DNA of 64,000 nt. Source: Phytophthora colocasiae. Lineage: Eukaryota; Oomycota; Peronosporomycetes; Peronosporales; Peronosporaceae. Below are positions 25,320 through 36,599 of this stretch, one piece after another. The position numbers and the translations under genes were made by a program. Below the pieces are notes generated by a model. That model did not search any database, was not told where the DNA came from, and saw only the letters and a program-made list of their open reading frames with translations. The stretch is from assembly GCA_018806915.1 (NCBI GenBank), contig JAGKQI010000076.1, positions 248,001 through 312,000 of the forward strand, given 5' to 3'. Positions within the stretch are counted from its first letter, which is position 1. Each line of letters begins with the position of its first letter.

Positions 25320-26016
25320 GTGTTTTGCACTCTCCTGCCTGCACCCAACGTCAGGTCAACCGCGCCCTTGCGGCGTGGCGGCGCTCAGCGCGTACACACC
25401 TTCTACCAGGCCAGGACTACAACTAAGGCCTTTTGCTACTTCTCGTCTCTACTTTCCTCTCACTGGATGTAACAAGCAATTTGCTACTTACTACTCGTGG
25501 TTCTTGTTGGCAAGCCACACTTTCCACACTAGGCTGCGACTGTAACCCTTATCCTTTGCTTCAAGATAGAGAGAATTACTATCACACTAGCTCTCGGGGA
25601 TATTGTCGTCAGCACGTTTGGACTGCCAATCCGCCATCACCACCCTCCCACTGATCGTACACGACTGACTATGTTGTGCTGTTTCGACTGGTTGGCGATA
25701 TTTCAGTAGTGTCAGGTGACACTCACTTGAGTACGTAACACGTGCGAGTGTTTAGGCATGATTGAAACGCTAGTGCATATACGAGTGAGCAAGCAGAGCG
25801 GTAGGAATCCTTCCGATGGCGGAGTGGTAGGGATCACATACCTCTATAAATTGATACAGTGATGCTGTGGGTAAGGTGGTGTGGAGGAGAAGGGTGAAAC
25901 GCGTGAGAGAGCAGAGGGAGGGCAGTGGATGTGTTTTGTGTGTTTGAGAAGGTGAGGCAGCGTTTGTGGTTTTTGAGGGAGTGAGGTGAACTTGTTGTAT
26001 TGTTGTGGTTAGGTTA

Positions 26017-26121
<105 letters not shown>

Positions 26122-26784
26122 TCAGGTCAACCGCGCCCTTGCGGCGTGGCGGCGCTCAGCGCGTACACACCTTCTACCAGGCCAGGACTACAACTAAGGC
26201 CTTTGCTACTTCTCGTCTCTACTTTCCTCTCACTGGATGTAACAAGCAATTTGCTACTTACTACTCGTGGTTCTTGTTGGCAAGCCACACTTTCCACACT
26301 AGGCTGCGACTGTAACCCTTATCCTTTGCTTCAAGATAGAGAGAATTACTATCACACTAGCTCTCGGGGATATTGTCGTCAGCACGTTTGGACTGCCAAT
26401 CCGCCATCACCACCCTCCCACTGATCGTACACGACTGACTATGTTGTGCTGTTTCGACTGGTTGGCGATGTTTCGTAGTGTCAGTTGACACTCACTTGGT
26501 ACGTAACCCGTGCGAGTGTTTAGGCATGATTGAAACGCTAGTGCATATACGAGTGAGCAAGCAGAGCGGTAGGAATCCTTCCGATGGCGGAGTGGTAGGG
26601 ATCACATACCTCTATAAATTGATACAGTGATGCTGTGGGTAAGGTGGTGTGGAGGAGAAGGGTGAAACGCGTGAGAGAGCAGAGGGAGGGCAGTGGATGT
26701 GTTTTGTGTGTTTGAGAAGGTGAGGCAGCGTTTGTGGTGTTTGAGGGAGTGAGCGGAACATGTGTTTTTGTTGTGGTTAGGTTA

Positions 26785-26889
<105 letters not shown>

Positions 26890-27554
26890 TCAGGTCAACC
26901 GCGCCCTTGCGGCGTGGCGGCGCTCAGCGCGTACACACCTTCTACCAGGCCAGGACTACAACTAAGGCCTTTTGCTACTTCTCGTCTCTACTTTCCCTCT
27001 CACTGGATGTAACAAGCAATTTGCTACTTACTACTCGTGGTTCTTGTTGGCAAGCCACACTTTCCACACTAGGCTGCGACTGTAACCCTTATCCTTTGCT
27101 TCAAGATAGAGAGAATTACTATCACACTAGCTCTCGGGGATATTGTCGTCAGCACGTTTGGACTGCCAATCCGCCATCACCACCCTCCCACTGATCGTAC
27201 ACGACTGACTATGTTGTGCTGTTTCGACTGGTTGGCGATGTTTCGTAGTGTCAGGTGACACTCACTTGGTACGTAACACGTGCGAGTGTTTAGGCATGAT
27301 TGAAACGCTAGTGCATATACGAGTGAGCAAGCAGAGCGGTAGGAATCCTTCCGATGGCGGAGTGGTAGGGATCACATACCTCTATAAATTGATACAGTGA
27401 TGCTGTGGGTAAGGTGGTGTGGAGGAGAAGGGTGAAACGCGTGAGAGAGCAGAGGGAGGGCAGTGGATGTGTTTTGTGTGTTTGAGAAGGTGAGGCAGCG
27501 TTTGTGGTTTTTGAGGGAGTGAGCGGAACATGTGTTTTTGTTGTGGTTAGGTTA

Positions 27555-27659
<105 letters not shown>

Positions 27660-28327
27660 TCAGGTCAACCGCGCCCTTGCGGCGTGGCGGCGCTCAGCGC
27701 GTACACACCTTCTACCAGGCCAGGACTACAACTGGGGCCTTTTGCTACTTCTCGTCTCTACTTTCCCCTCTCACTGGATGTAACAAGCAATTTGCTACTT
27801 ACTACTCGTGGTTCTTGTTGGCAAGCCACACTTTCCACACTAGGCTGCGACTGTAACCCTTATCCTTTGCTTCAAGATAGAGAGAACTACTATCACACTA
27901 GCTCTCGGGGATATTGTCGTCAGCACGTTTGGACTGCCAATCCGCCATCACCACCCTCCCACTGATCGTACACGACTGACTATGTTGTGCTGTTTCGACT
28001 GGTTGGCGATGTTTCGTAGTGTCAGGTGACACTCACTTGGTACGTAACACGTGCGAGTGTTTAGGCATGATTGAAACGCTAGTGCATATACGAGTGAGCA
28101 AGCAGAGCGGTAGGAATCCTTCCGATGGCGGAGTGGTAGGGATCACATACCTCTATAAATTGATACAGTGATGCTGTGGGTAAGGTGGTGTGGAGGAGAA
28201 GGGTGAAACGCGTGAGAGAGCAGAGGGAGGGCAGTGGATGTGTTTTGTGTGTTTGAGAAGGTGAGGCAGCGTTTGTGGTTTTTGAGGGAGTGAGCGGAAC
28301 ATGTGTTTTTGTTGTGGTTAGGTTAGC

Positions 28328-28399
28328 GGCCTAGTGGTCTAGTGGTATGATTCTCGCTTTGGGTGCAAGAGGTCCCGGTTTCGATCACCGGCTGGGCCC
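28328..28399 (+). tRNA. tRNA-Pro(TGG), array copy 21, stem variant
   Basis: One G-to-A change (gtgcaagagg for gtgcgagagg) turns one C-G pair of the anticodon stem into C-A. The anticodon is still TGG. The copy may be less stable. Confidence 0.88.
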
Positions 28400-29095
28400 G
28401 TGTTTTGCACTCTCCTGCCTGCACCCAACATCAGGTCAACCGCGCCCTTGCGGCGTGGCGGCGCTCAGCGCGTACACACCTTCTACCAGGCCAGGACTAC
28501 AACTAAGGCCTTTTGCTACTTCTCGTCTCTACTTTCCCCTCTCACTGGATGTAACAAGCAATTTGCTACTTACTACTCGTGGTTCTTGTTGGCAAGCCAC
28601 ACTTTCCACACTAGGCTGCGACTGTAACCCTTATCCTTTGCTTCAAGATAGAGAAATTACTATCACACTAGCTCTCGGGGATATTGTCGTCAGCACGTTT
28701 GGACTGCCAATCCGCCATCACCACCCTCCCACTGATCGTACACGACTGACTATGTTGTGCTGTTTCGACTGGTTGGCGATGTTTCGTAGTGTCAGTTGAC
28801 ACTCACTTGGTACGTAACACGTGCGAGTGTTTAGGCATGATTGAAACGCTAGTGCATATACGAGTGAGCAAGCAGAGCGGTAGGAATCCTTCCGATGGCG
28901 GAGTGGTAGGGATCACATACCTCTATAAATTGATACAGTGATGCTGTGGGTAAGGTGGTGTGGAGGAGAAGGGTGAAACGCGTGAGAGAGCAGAGGGAGG
29001 GCAGTGGATGTGTTTTGTGTGTTTGAGAAGGTGAGGCAGCGTTTGTGGTTTTTGAGGGAGTGAGCGGAACATGTGTTTTTGTTGTGGTTAGGTTA

Positions 29096-29200
<105 letters not shown>

Positions 29201-29833
29201 TCAGGTCAACCGCGCCCTTGCGGCGTGGCGGCGCTCAGCGCGTACACACCTTCTACCAGGCCAGGACTACAACTAAGGCCTTTTGCTACTTCTCGTCTCT
29301 ACTTTCCCCTCTCACTGGATGTAACAAGCAATTTGCTACTTACTACTCGTGGTTCTTGTTGGCAAGCCACACTTTCCACACTAGGCTGCGACTGTAACCC
29401 TTATCCTTTGCTTCAAGATAGAGAAATTACTATCACACTAGCTCTCGGGGATATTGTCGTCAGCACGTTTGCACTGGATGTACAAGCAATTTGCTACTTA
29501 CTAGCGGTACAAACTCGTGGTTCTTGTTGGCAAGCCACACTTTCCACACTAGGCTGCGACTGTAACCCTTATCCTTTGCTTCAAGATAGAGAGAATTACT
29601 ATCACACTAGCTCTCGGGGATATTGTCGTCAGCACGTTTGGACTGCCAATCCGCCATCACCACCCTCCCACTGATCGTACACGACTGACTATGTTGTGCT
29701 GTTTCGACTGGTTGGCGATATTTCGTAGTGTCAGTTGACACTTACTTGGTACGTAACACGTGCGAGTGTTTAGGCATGATTGAAACGCTAGTGCATATAC
29801 GAGTGAGCAAGCAGAGCGGTAGGAATCCTTCCG

Positions 29834-30230
29834 AGCACATCTATCGCCTAACCTCTATCCGCTGATTGGCTAAAAATGGTTTTAAACCGGTACGCTATTC
29901 GATGAAAACAGTTTGAGAGTCAACGATTGGTCATTTTTGGGCATACTGAAGACAAGTCAAAAGACAGGATGTCGGCCAAAACACGATATTCATCCGTATC
30001 ACTGCGCGACAGAATAAATCACCCACCCACGTTCGAGTGTGTGGGCTGGGCAATTTTCCAAATCGCGCGCTGCTGCGTTGATATGATATTTATATTGCCG
30101 ATGCAAAGCTGAGGTTTGTGCTAACAACTGCAATTTCGCAAGGCGAGGGGGACCTCGTTTACAATTTTCTGTTAATCGCACCGCGACAAGTTAGATCACC
30201 CACATCGAGCATACAAAAATCAAGATAGAA
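29834..30230 (+). other. array-edge sequence without a gene
   Basis: Unique sequence between the array and the mariner remnant. It contains gattggctaaaaatggttttaaac (29864-29887), which recurs inverted at 36034-36056. No open frame here resembles a protein I recognise. Confidence 0.6.
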
Positions 30231-31170
30231 ATGTGCGTCATCTGGGAGAATGGATGGTATGGAGCCTTCCGAAATAAGCGAGTGGCTGGCGCCATCGTTT
30301 TGACTGTAGTAGAGAGCACCATTATCAAAACGACTGAGCACAAGGAGACGAAGAAACCTCGGTTGTCCCAGCACGAGAGGGGGAGGATTCAAGGTCTGCG
30401 CGAAGGAGGCCTGAGCACTCGCTCAGTAGCTCGAAGGACAGGACGCTGCACGCATACGGTCAGGCGTGTCACGTCCGCAGCCCCACCTCCTCCCCGAAAA
30501 GCCCCCCCCCCCCTGGGTCCAGCACCAGCACTTACCGACCTACAGACCCGCCGTCTCGTTGGAGCCGCTGCCAAAGGCGACTCCTCGGCCTCGCAATTAA
30601 AGACGGAGCTGCAGCTCTCCGTCTCAAGATGGTGAACACACTCCCCCTCACTGCCAAGGACATGAAGACACGCAAGGAGTGGGCCAGTGCCATGCTTGTG
30701 CGCAAAGACGCGGGGTCCATCTGGGACTCCATTATCTTTTCTGATGAAAAGAAGTGGAACCTTGACGGACCCGACGGCTTTCAGCACTATTGGCGCGACC
30801 TGCGCAAAGAGCCTCGCCACACGAAGCGACGTCAGGCTGCTGGTGGGTCTGTGATGGTGTGGGCTGCATTTAGTGCCCGAGGAAAAACACCATTGGAAGG
30901 CAAAACTCTGATGACTATGTTTACGCGGTTTCAGAATTCCTCCTCCCGTTTGCACATCTTACCTACGGCACAGATTTCATTTATCAGCAGGGCAGGATAA
31001 TGCTAGCATTCACGTATCCAAGAGGATCATGGAATTCTTTTCGGAGCAGGACATTTATGTGCCATCCAAGTCTCCAGATCTCATCCAATTGAGAATTTGT
31101 GGTCTATTTTGAGCAGAAAAGTGTATGCGAACGGAAGACAATTCGAAAGTGTGCAAGAACAGTAGACAGC
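30231..31170 (+). pseudogene. Tc1/mariner-like transposase remnant
   Basis: An N-terminal helix-turn-helix region is recognisable (GRIQGLREGGLSTRSVARRT, about 30390-30450). After a proline-rich stretch encoded by a C run, a frame change leads at 30629 to the catalytic part: FSDEKKW with the first aspartate, YWRDLRKEP, and GGSVMVWAAFS typical of Tc1/mariner. The second catalytic aspartate context (QDNASIHVSKRIMEFF) and the third (PIENLWS) are in other frames at about 31000-31110. Several frameshifts make it non-functional. A section between the HTH and catalytic domain seems to be missing, as the reading passes from QLKTELQLS to LPLTAKDM too quickly for a full transposase. Confidence 0.75.
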
Positions 31171-31487
31171 GCTGTTTGAAGCGCGGGAAGCGGTTCCTCT
31201 CGCTCTCCTAGTATCACTGGTGGAGCCATGCCTCGCAGATGCGTTGAGGTCGGACGGGAGAGATTCGTCGTTGTCGTTTCTTGCCTCCATGTCAATTGTA
31301 GAAGTGAAAGTGACCATGCTGCCTAGCATCTCAAGCAATCAGCGTCTGACGTTGCCTTTGTTCAGAAAAGTAATTTGTCAGTTTCGGCAGCTAATGTTCT
31401 CTTTATCCAATGCTAAGCGCGCAGTGGATTTTTGACCGAGGGAGTTGGAATATGTCTGCGACAAACTAAGCATTTGCTTACGTTTTT
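31171..31487 (+). other. no gene recognised
   Basis: Sequence between the mariner remnant and the next pseudogene. Short open frames on both strands have no recognisable features. Confidence 0.5.
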
Positions 31488-32475
31488 AACACTACTCGAG
31501 AGGATACAAAGGTTTCGAAAATTTTAAGTGGTTGGAAGTCAACGGACACTCCAACAATTCCTTCACTTGCTGGGTTCGACGTGGAGACAAGAAGCAAGAT
31601 TCGAAAGTTACGCGATCTGGTATTTGCGTCGAGCCTGCATTTTGCTGAAGTGTCTTATAATTTGGATAACCCGACGTTAATCCAACATTTTCCAGCTGTT
31701 ATCGACAGGTATCCGATGTGCCCATACGCCACCAAAATGCGTATATGTCTGGGTACTTTGTCGGTCGAGATGCCAGAAGTATTGTCATGGAGCCCTCTCA
31801 CTGACGCGTAGTGCCAAGACACCAAATACAGGTGAGAAGAAGGCGCCCTTCTCGCGGGAAATACAACTCATCAATCAGCAAAATATTGTGATTTCTCAAT
31901 TGCTCGAAGCGAACCGTGAGCAGGCTGCAAAAATTGCAGAACTCGAAAAAATGCGCTTAGGAGCTGCAGAACATGATACTCAACTTCCCGGCAACGCGGA
32001 AAATACGGAGCAAAACGAGGAGTGAAACCATGCTAACGATAGATGCACGTCAGCCACGGAAAAAGAGAAGAAAAGAGCAAGATCTTCTTCTAAGGTGGCA
32101 GCAGCAATTTTTTTTGAATGGTACACCAAGACACCAAGACTTTGGGTAAAGTGTGATGATCGAAAATACAAGTCACAGTCAAAGAAAATTGTGGCGTTCA
32201 TGAAGCTGTTTCTTCCGGATGGGTTCAAGTTGAATCCAGCCTCGCGCAGCTATGCAGATGCCGTTCTCCGTTTTGGAAAGAAGGCCGAAGAGAACATGTT
32301 TGATTTCATGGAGAAACGAGGTATTAAGAGCAAATTCGGCACTGGGTTACTGAAACAATTGCGAGAGCTTCATCGATCAGGTGCGCTCGAACAGCTTATT
32401 CGGGAGTATCAATTGCGCGTTTCCACTACTCAGATCATTGATCCGGCACCTGATCACACCAAGATTGCATTTTAG
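31488..32475 (+). pseudogene. broken member of an oomycete repeat-associated protein family
   Basis: Reading begins in one frame (TREDTKVSKILSGW, then a helical stretch ending LSWSPLTDA at 31811). It continues in another with KTPNTGEKKAPFSREIQLIN and a coiled coil, meets an in-frame TGA at about 32022, and carries on to FEWYTKTPRLW...KKIVAFMKLFLPDGF and DPAPDHTKIAF, stopping at 32475. The continuity across the breaks shows one former gene. From memory, proteins of this design are repeated in Phytophthora genomes; their function is unknown to me. A single frameshift and one stop suggest relatively recent loss. Confidence 0.55.
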
Positions 32476-32519
32476 AATGAGTGAGAGCTAGCTAATTACG
32501 TGCGATTATCGAGAATAAA

Positions 32520-32740
32520 GTTGAAGTGACCCGTTATTACCGAATAAGTGGTCCGTTACCGAATAAGTGACCCGTTATTACCGAATAAATGGTCCGTTAC
32601 AGAATAAGTGACCCGTTATTACCGAATAAATGGTCCGTTACAGAATAATTGGTCCACAGAATAAGTGGTCCGTTACTGAATAAGTGGCCAATTACTGAAT
32701 AAATGGTCCGTTACAGAATAAATGGCCTGATTCGCTATCA
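32520..32740. repeat. left cluster of short repeats of the Ulp1 element
   Basis: About ten imperfect copies of a motif such as gaataagtggtccgttac, spaced 15-25 bp apart. The same motif occurs inverted at 34437-34575, so the clusters bound the intervening 2 kb as a subterminal inverted-repeat structure. Confidence 0.8.
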
Positions 32741-32768
32741 TGTTTTGATTTAAAACGCTAGCCACTTG

Positions 32769-34310
32769 CTACTTGCTTTTATTTTGCGTTAGCTTCTTCT
32801 GCATGTAAGCTCGGAAAGTGGATGCTCTTCCGGTGTTGAACCCCGACGTCAGCATTTTGATGTCGTTCTGGATAGAAGTCGCCTTGGTCTTCTCGATGTG
32901 TGATGCGATCTTCTGCGTGTACTACAGCATGTAGATACCACAATCCGAGTTGTTTTTCTGCTGGGGTTGTGTCCCACAGACGAGTGTGTCCGTCCAAATA
33001 GGAGATACACTGCCGCATAACTCAGCCAAAAAATCATTTGCTGTGGTAAACACATACTTGGAGTCGTGCACTTTAAGGCAAGAATCAATGTGATACATGC
33101 GTGGTGCTGTCTTCATAGGACCTTCAACGACCAATAAACTCCAATGATCTAGACCCCAATCGGAAGAAGCATGGCGGAGTACGCACTCCAGTTCACCTTG
33201 TCGACGAGCTTCTTTACACCTGAAAAGTGGCGCTTGCCACGACTTTTCATTTGCTCGATCTGCCGGAAGAGTGACGTACCAAAAACTTTTTTTGGGTCCT
33301 TCACTACGCCTGAAGCACTTGTAAATGGCGTAGTCAATGATCACATCCGCCACAGTGCCGTAGGGGTCAAGGGTCTTTAAATCATCGTTAAAAATCTCGA
33401 TAATGCGCTTGTTTGGCCACAGTGACGTTTCATCGTTTTGAAATGAAAATGAAAACGCGGATTGACTGCGTTTCATAAGAAGTGCTTTTTGACGACTGGA
33501 CATTTTGGGTTTTGGCAAATTGGCCGCCTTTGGTTTCTGGGCCAGGAGCTCAACTTCATCATCAACTTCATTGCCAGGTCCATCAAAATCATCTGAAAAA
33601 GGACCATTGTCATCCGACTCCTCGGGATCAGGGTCATCTTCGTAGTCATCATCTTCATCTTCCTCTTCCTCCTCCCCATCTTCATCTTCCTCTTCCTCCT
33701 CCTCCTCCTCATCTTCCTCTTCCTCTTCCTCCACTTTTTCCATCTCTTCTTCCTTTTCCTCTTCATCTTCCTCATTATCCACTTCTTCCTCCTCTTCTCC
33801 GTCTACTTCTTCCCCTTCTTCCTCCTCTTCCTCTTTGTCTTCGTTTACAGCTTGAGGTCGGCTGCTGCAGATTGTACCATCTTCAGGATTGGACTGATTT
33901 TTATTCTGGTCTTGTAGTAAGTTCTCCGTCCCGAGAGAGTCTTTCGCCTTAGCGTGTTTGACGAATCTAGACACGTACACCGCTCTGGTACCTTCCTCCA
34001 TCAACAGGAACTCGGGAATCATGTTGCAGTACGAAAGCACATCTTGGTAGGTTGCTTGTCCGTCTTCCCGCATGCATGTGGCGTAGTACTCTTCAACCCT
34101 CGGCTCAAACGCTGGAGGCTTCCGCTTCCTCCCCCTCCCTTTGTCCTCTTTCGCTTCTTGTCGCTCAAAGATAGAGACGTTTTTGCAAGTTCTGGATCAG
34201 GAAACTTCTTCGTCCACCTTGACAGTGCACCTCGGCTCACACCCAGCTCTCGCGCAGCACGTGTTGGTCCCCATACCTCGTGAGCTTTCCACTCTATAAG
34301 CTTATCTAGC
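32769..34310 (-). pseudogene. helix-turn-helix / acidic / Ulp1-type (C48) cysteine protease gene
   Basis: The minus-strand protein starts with a homeodomain-like helix-turn-helix (ARELGVSRGALSRWTKKF, about 34220-34275). After a frame change near 34130 comes a second helical region (YYATCMREDGQATYQD), then a long Glu/Asp-rich segment (about 33560-33850), and a C-terminal Ulp1 domain. The protease residues are visible: His in DHWSLLVVEG, Asp in YHIDSC, Gln in GTQPQQ, and Cys in NNSDCGIYML. A TAG directly after that motif (32922-32924) truncates the frame, yet 50 further codons follow in the same frame to a stop at 32769. Ulp1 enzymes cut SUMO-like conjugates and are often carried by DNA transposons. 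With one frame change and one stop this copy is probably inactive. Confidence 0.7.
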
Positions 34311-34436
34311 TTCTCTTCTATGGTCAGGACACACAGTTGTCGGCCGCAGCCCCCTCCATCGCGTGTCTACTAGGTGCCGTCACGCTCGCTCGGAAGAAAT
34401 TTGTAGACTGGCTATCTAAGACCGGTTTTGCAACGG

Positions 34437-34575
34437 ACCAATTATTTAGTTACAGGCCACTTATTCTGTAACGGACCATTTATTTGGTAACGGGCGAATG
34501 GACCACTTATTCTATAACGGTCCATTTATTCAGTAATTGGCCACTTATTCAGTAACGGACCACTTACGGTATTAG
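34437..34575. repeat. right cluster of short repeats of the Ulp1 element
   Basis: Six to seven copies of ccacttattctgtaacgg and variants, the inverse of the motif at 32520-32740. The end taccgtaagtggtccgttac (read on the minus strand) resembles the outer edge of the left cluster. Confidence 0.8.
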
Positions 34576-34668
34576 TTGTCTTACTTGCTCGTGGCCATTT
34601 ATTTTGTGTACGCCCATTTACCGCGTGGACACCACTTCGCCATTTTTCAACAAGCGATCAAGTCAAGC

Positions 34669-35175
34669 ATGCCGACGATCACTTCAGTCATTAGCTACCA
34701 TGACTTCAAGAAACTCTGCATTGAGCGTGCAAAAGCAGCAAGTGTTCGCATCATGGATGTATCTATGCAAATGCTTCGAAACACGCTAATGCAGAAGGTT
34801 AACACGAGCGAAAAAATTGTCGAAGCCCTGGACGTAATTTTTGCAAGTTTAAAGGACAAGTGCAAGAACAAGGAGAACAAGAAGAAGCGCGGCCTCGTCG
34901 AGCTTGATGACATCGCGGAGTGGCTCATTGGGCCAACAGAAGGCGCGAAAGCTCGTTGACGGGGTGTACGGCGTGCGGCGTCTCCTTCAGCGTGTGGTAG
35001 TCAAGCACAAGACCTACTATTGGTGGACTGGGAGCCGACGCTGGAACCTGCTACGAACATCACCAAGGATCAGGTTGCCTTGTTCTACCGTGAGCGTCGT
35101 GCACTGGTACGCAAGACCTTCATCGAAGACGAGGCTGTTGAAGACAACTCACTTAACGACGCTTGCAATGCTTAA
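34669..35175 (+). pseudogene. decayed chromodomain gene
   Basis: Starts MPTITSVISYHDFKKLCIER. The first 97 codons are helical and lysine-rich. A frame change near 34940 leads to VYGVRRLLQRVVVKHKTYY, then a second change near 35018 restores the first frame for LVDWEPTLEPATN. This last part has the aromatic/YLV.W..TLEP pattern of a chromodomain, which binds methylated histone tails and is common in retroelement integrases and transposon proteins. The stop is at 35173-35175. An intron could explain one shift but no good splice sites were found. Confidence 0.5.
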
Positions 35176-35329
35176 TCTGAAAATACAAGATATTGATGGC
35201 GAAATATTTCTTTTTATTGTCACTTTAGCATCTGATCACTCGTACAGCAAACTTAACGGCATGTGGAAACCCACAGCACTACAGCAAGCTTAGCTGAGCT
35301 CTCAAATACCTCAGAAACAGGAAAAAGAA

Positions 35330-35399
35330 TACCCACGGTTGGATTCGAACCAACTCCACCAGCCTTTCAGCTGGGCTCAACCATCAGAGCTTCGTGGGT
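35330..35399 (-). tRNA. tRNA-like sequence, possibly tRNA-Phe(GAA), atypical
   Basis: The minus strand folds with a perfect acceptor stem (ACCCACG/CGTGGGT), D stem GCTC/GAGC, anticodon stem CCAGC/GCTGG, T stem GTTGG/CCAAC with loop TTCGAAT, and discriminator A. A TTTTT run follows the 3' end. The anticodon loop has only six bases (TGAAAG), and position 26 or 32 is missing, so it may be a degenerate gene or the tRNA-derived head of a SINE. GAA fits tRNA-Phe if T is position 33. Confidence 0.5.
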
Positions 35400-35507
35400 G
35401 TGGATATGTGTGTGTGTGGGGGGGGGGGGGGGGCCCGGCTTACCGAGGCGGAGACTTGTGACGTACAGCTGAAAATGCCGAATGACAAGCAACAAACGGC
35501 TGAGCTG

Positions 35508-35977
35508 TCAACTGAAAGGCTGGGGGGGGGAAGGGAGGACTCGAACCCCTTATATTAGGTACTTATTTCGAAGCCTGTTAGAAACAGGCGCATTGACGTC
35601 TAAGCAAGGTTACTCCTAACTAATTTCCTACGGCTACTCGGTTACCCTTAGTCTATGACCGGTACGCTTGAATTTCTTGGGAATTTTGCCCAATGGGCCA
35701 CCGTTGATGAGCCCCCAGCTGGTGCCTGGCCGGGTAGAGTACTGCGACCGCGCCAACTCCTTGAGTCTTGTCTCCGTGTTAGTTGTGCCTTGATTGGTCC
35801 CGATGTCTTAGAGAAGAGCTTGTGAGTGATGGGAAATGAACAGAGAAGGGCAGCGGTGAGAGAGGAGAGCAGAAGTCGAAAAGGGCGACGGAGGCGGGGC
35901 TCGAACCCTCGGTCAGTTCGTGGATCAGCGGATGCTAACCCACTGGGCCACCGGCGAGCCCTCAACTGAAAGGCTGG
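35508..35977 (-). mobile_element. tRNA-derived SINE with 16-bp target duplication
   Basis: The element proper is 35524-35961, flanked by direct copies of tcaactgaaaggctgg (35508-35523 and 35962-35977). Read on the minus strand it starts with a pol III promoter head: an A-box-like TGGCCCAGTGG, then a B-box GGGTTCGAGCCCC about 55 bases on, and a TTTT soon after. A body of about 280 bp follows. The 3' part again contains tRNA-like pieces (a gcctg/caggc hairpin and aggggttcgagtcct) and ends in a C run (G run on the plus strand). Confidence 0.7.
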
Positions 35978-36056
35978 TGTCCAGTCAGAAAAAATAACCT
36001 CATAAATAGAAAACCTCGTTATTGCGTGACTTTGTTTAAAACATTTTTAGCCAATC

Positions 36057-36316
36057 AAAATCATGTCGGCCACTGTCGGCCATGTCGGCCAAATCGCGCT
36101 ATGGAATATCTCCAGTTCTCATTAGAGGGTTCGCAACGCGATTCTCAGTCGCAGTCCGAGCCAAGATGCACATAGCACGGACTGATTCCGATGGTTAGGA
36201 TTGGCAACCAGGAATCGACCGTCGGACGCTCCGTTAACTGCTGGCTCAACCAGGACCGTATCCTCAAGGCCTTGACCTGTGGATGTTAATATAATTCAGA
36301 TAAAAAAAATCATCGT
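36057..36316. other. intergenic, possible old SINE piece
   Basis: No gene. On the minus strand near 36190-36250, ggtcgattcctgg resembles a B box with a gttgagcc stretch upstream, which might be a relic of another tRNA-derived repeat. Confidence 0.3.
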
Positions 36317-36318
36317 CA

Positions 36319-36598
36319 CACCTAGTATTGGATGAAATCAATACCGTGGGAATACCATTTCGCCGGTATTACCTCTCCATACCACGGTAGTAGTGGGATT
36401 ACCTTTTGTGTAATAGTGGTGTGGCAAGGAATATTAGCTTACGACATCGTTGAAGTTCACATCGGAATGTGATAATTGTCGACCCAAATGCAAATTTTAC
36501 AATACACCTGGGCCTATTACCGTTCAGTAATACCTACCAAATTCCCACGTGGTAGTTATTAGGAGGTAATACCACGGTAATTAACAACACTAGTCACA
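36319..36598. mobile_element. putative MITE
   Basis: The left end cctagtattg...ataccgtgggaatacc and the right end, read inverted as actagtgttg...taccgtggtattacc, form imperfect inverted repeats of about 40 bp around AT-rich DNA without coding capacity. Several further taccacggta/taccgtgg palindromes lie inside. Confidence 0.35.
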
Positions 36599-36599
36599 C

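Larger units (their letters stand above)
29864..36056. repeat. inverted 23-24-bp ends around a 6.2-kb transposon-rich block
   Basis: The left copy at 29864-29887 and the inverted right copy at 36034-36056 match except for one extra base. Both have atgtcggcca nearby. They could be remnants of terminal inverted repeats of a large DNA transposon, or a scattered short repeat. No target duplication was identified. Confidence 0.35.
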
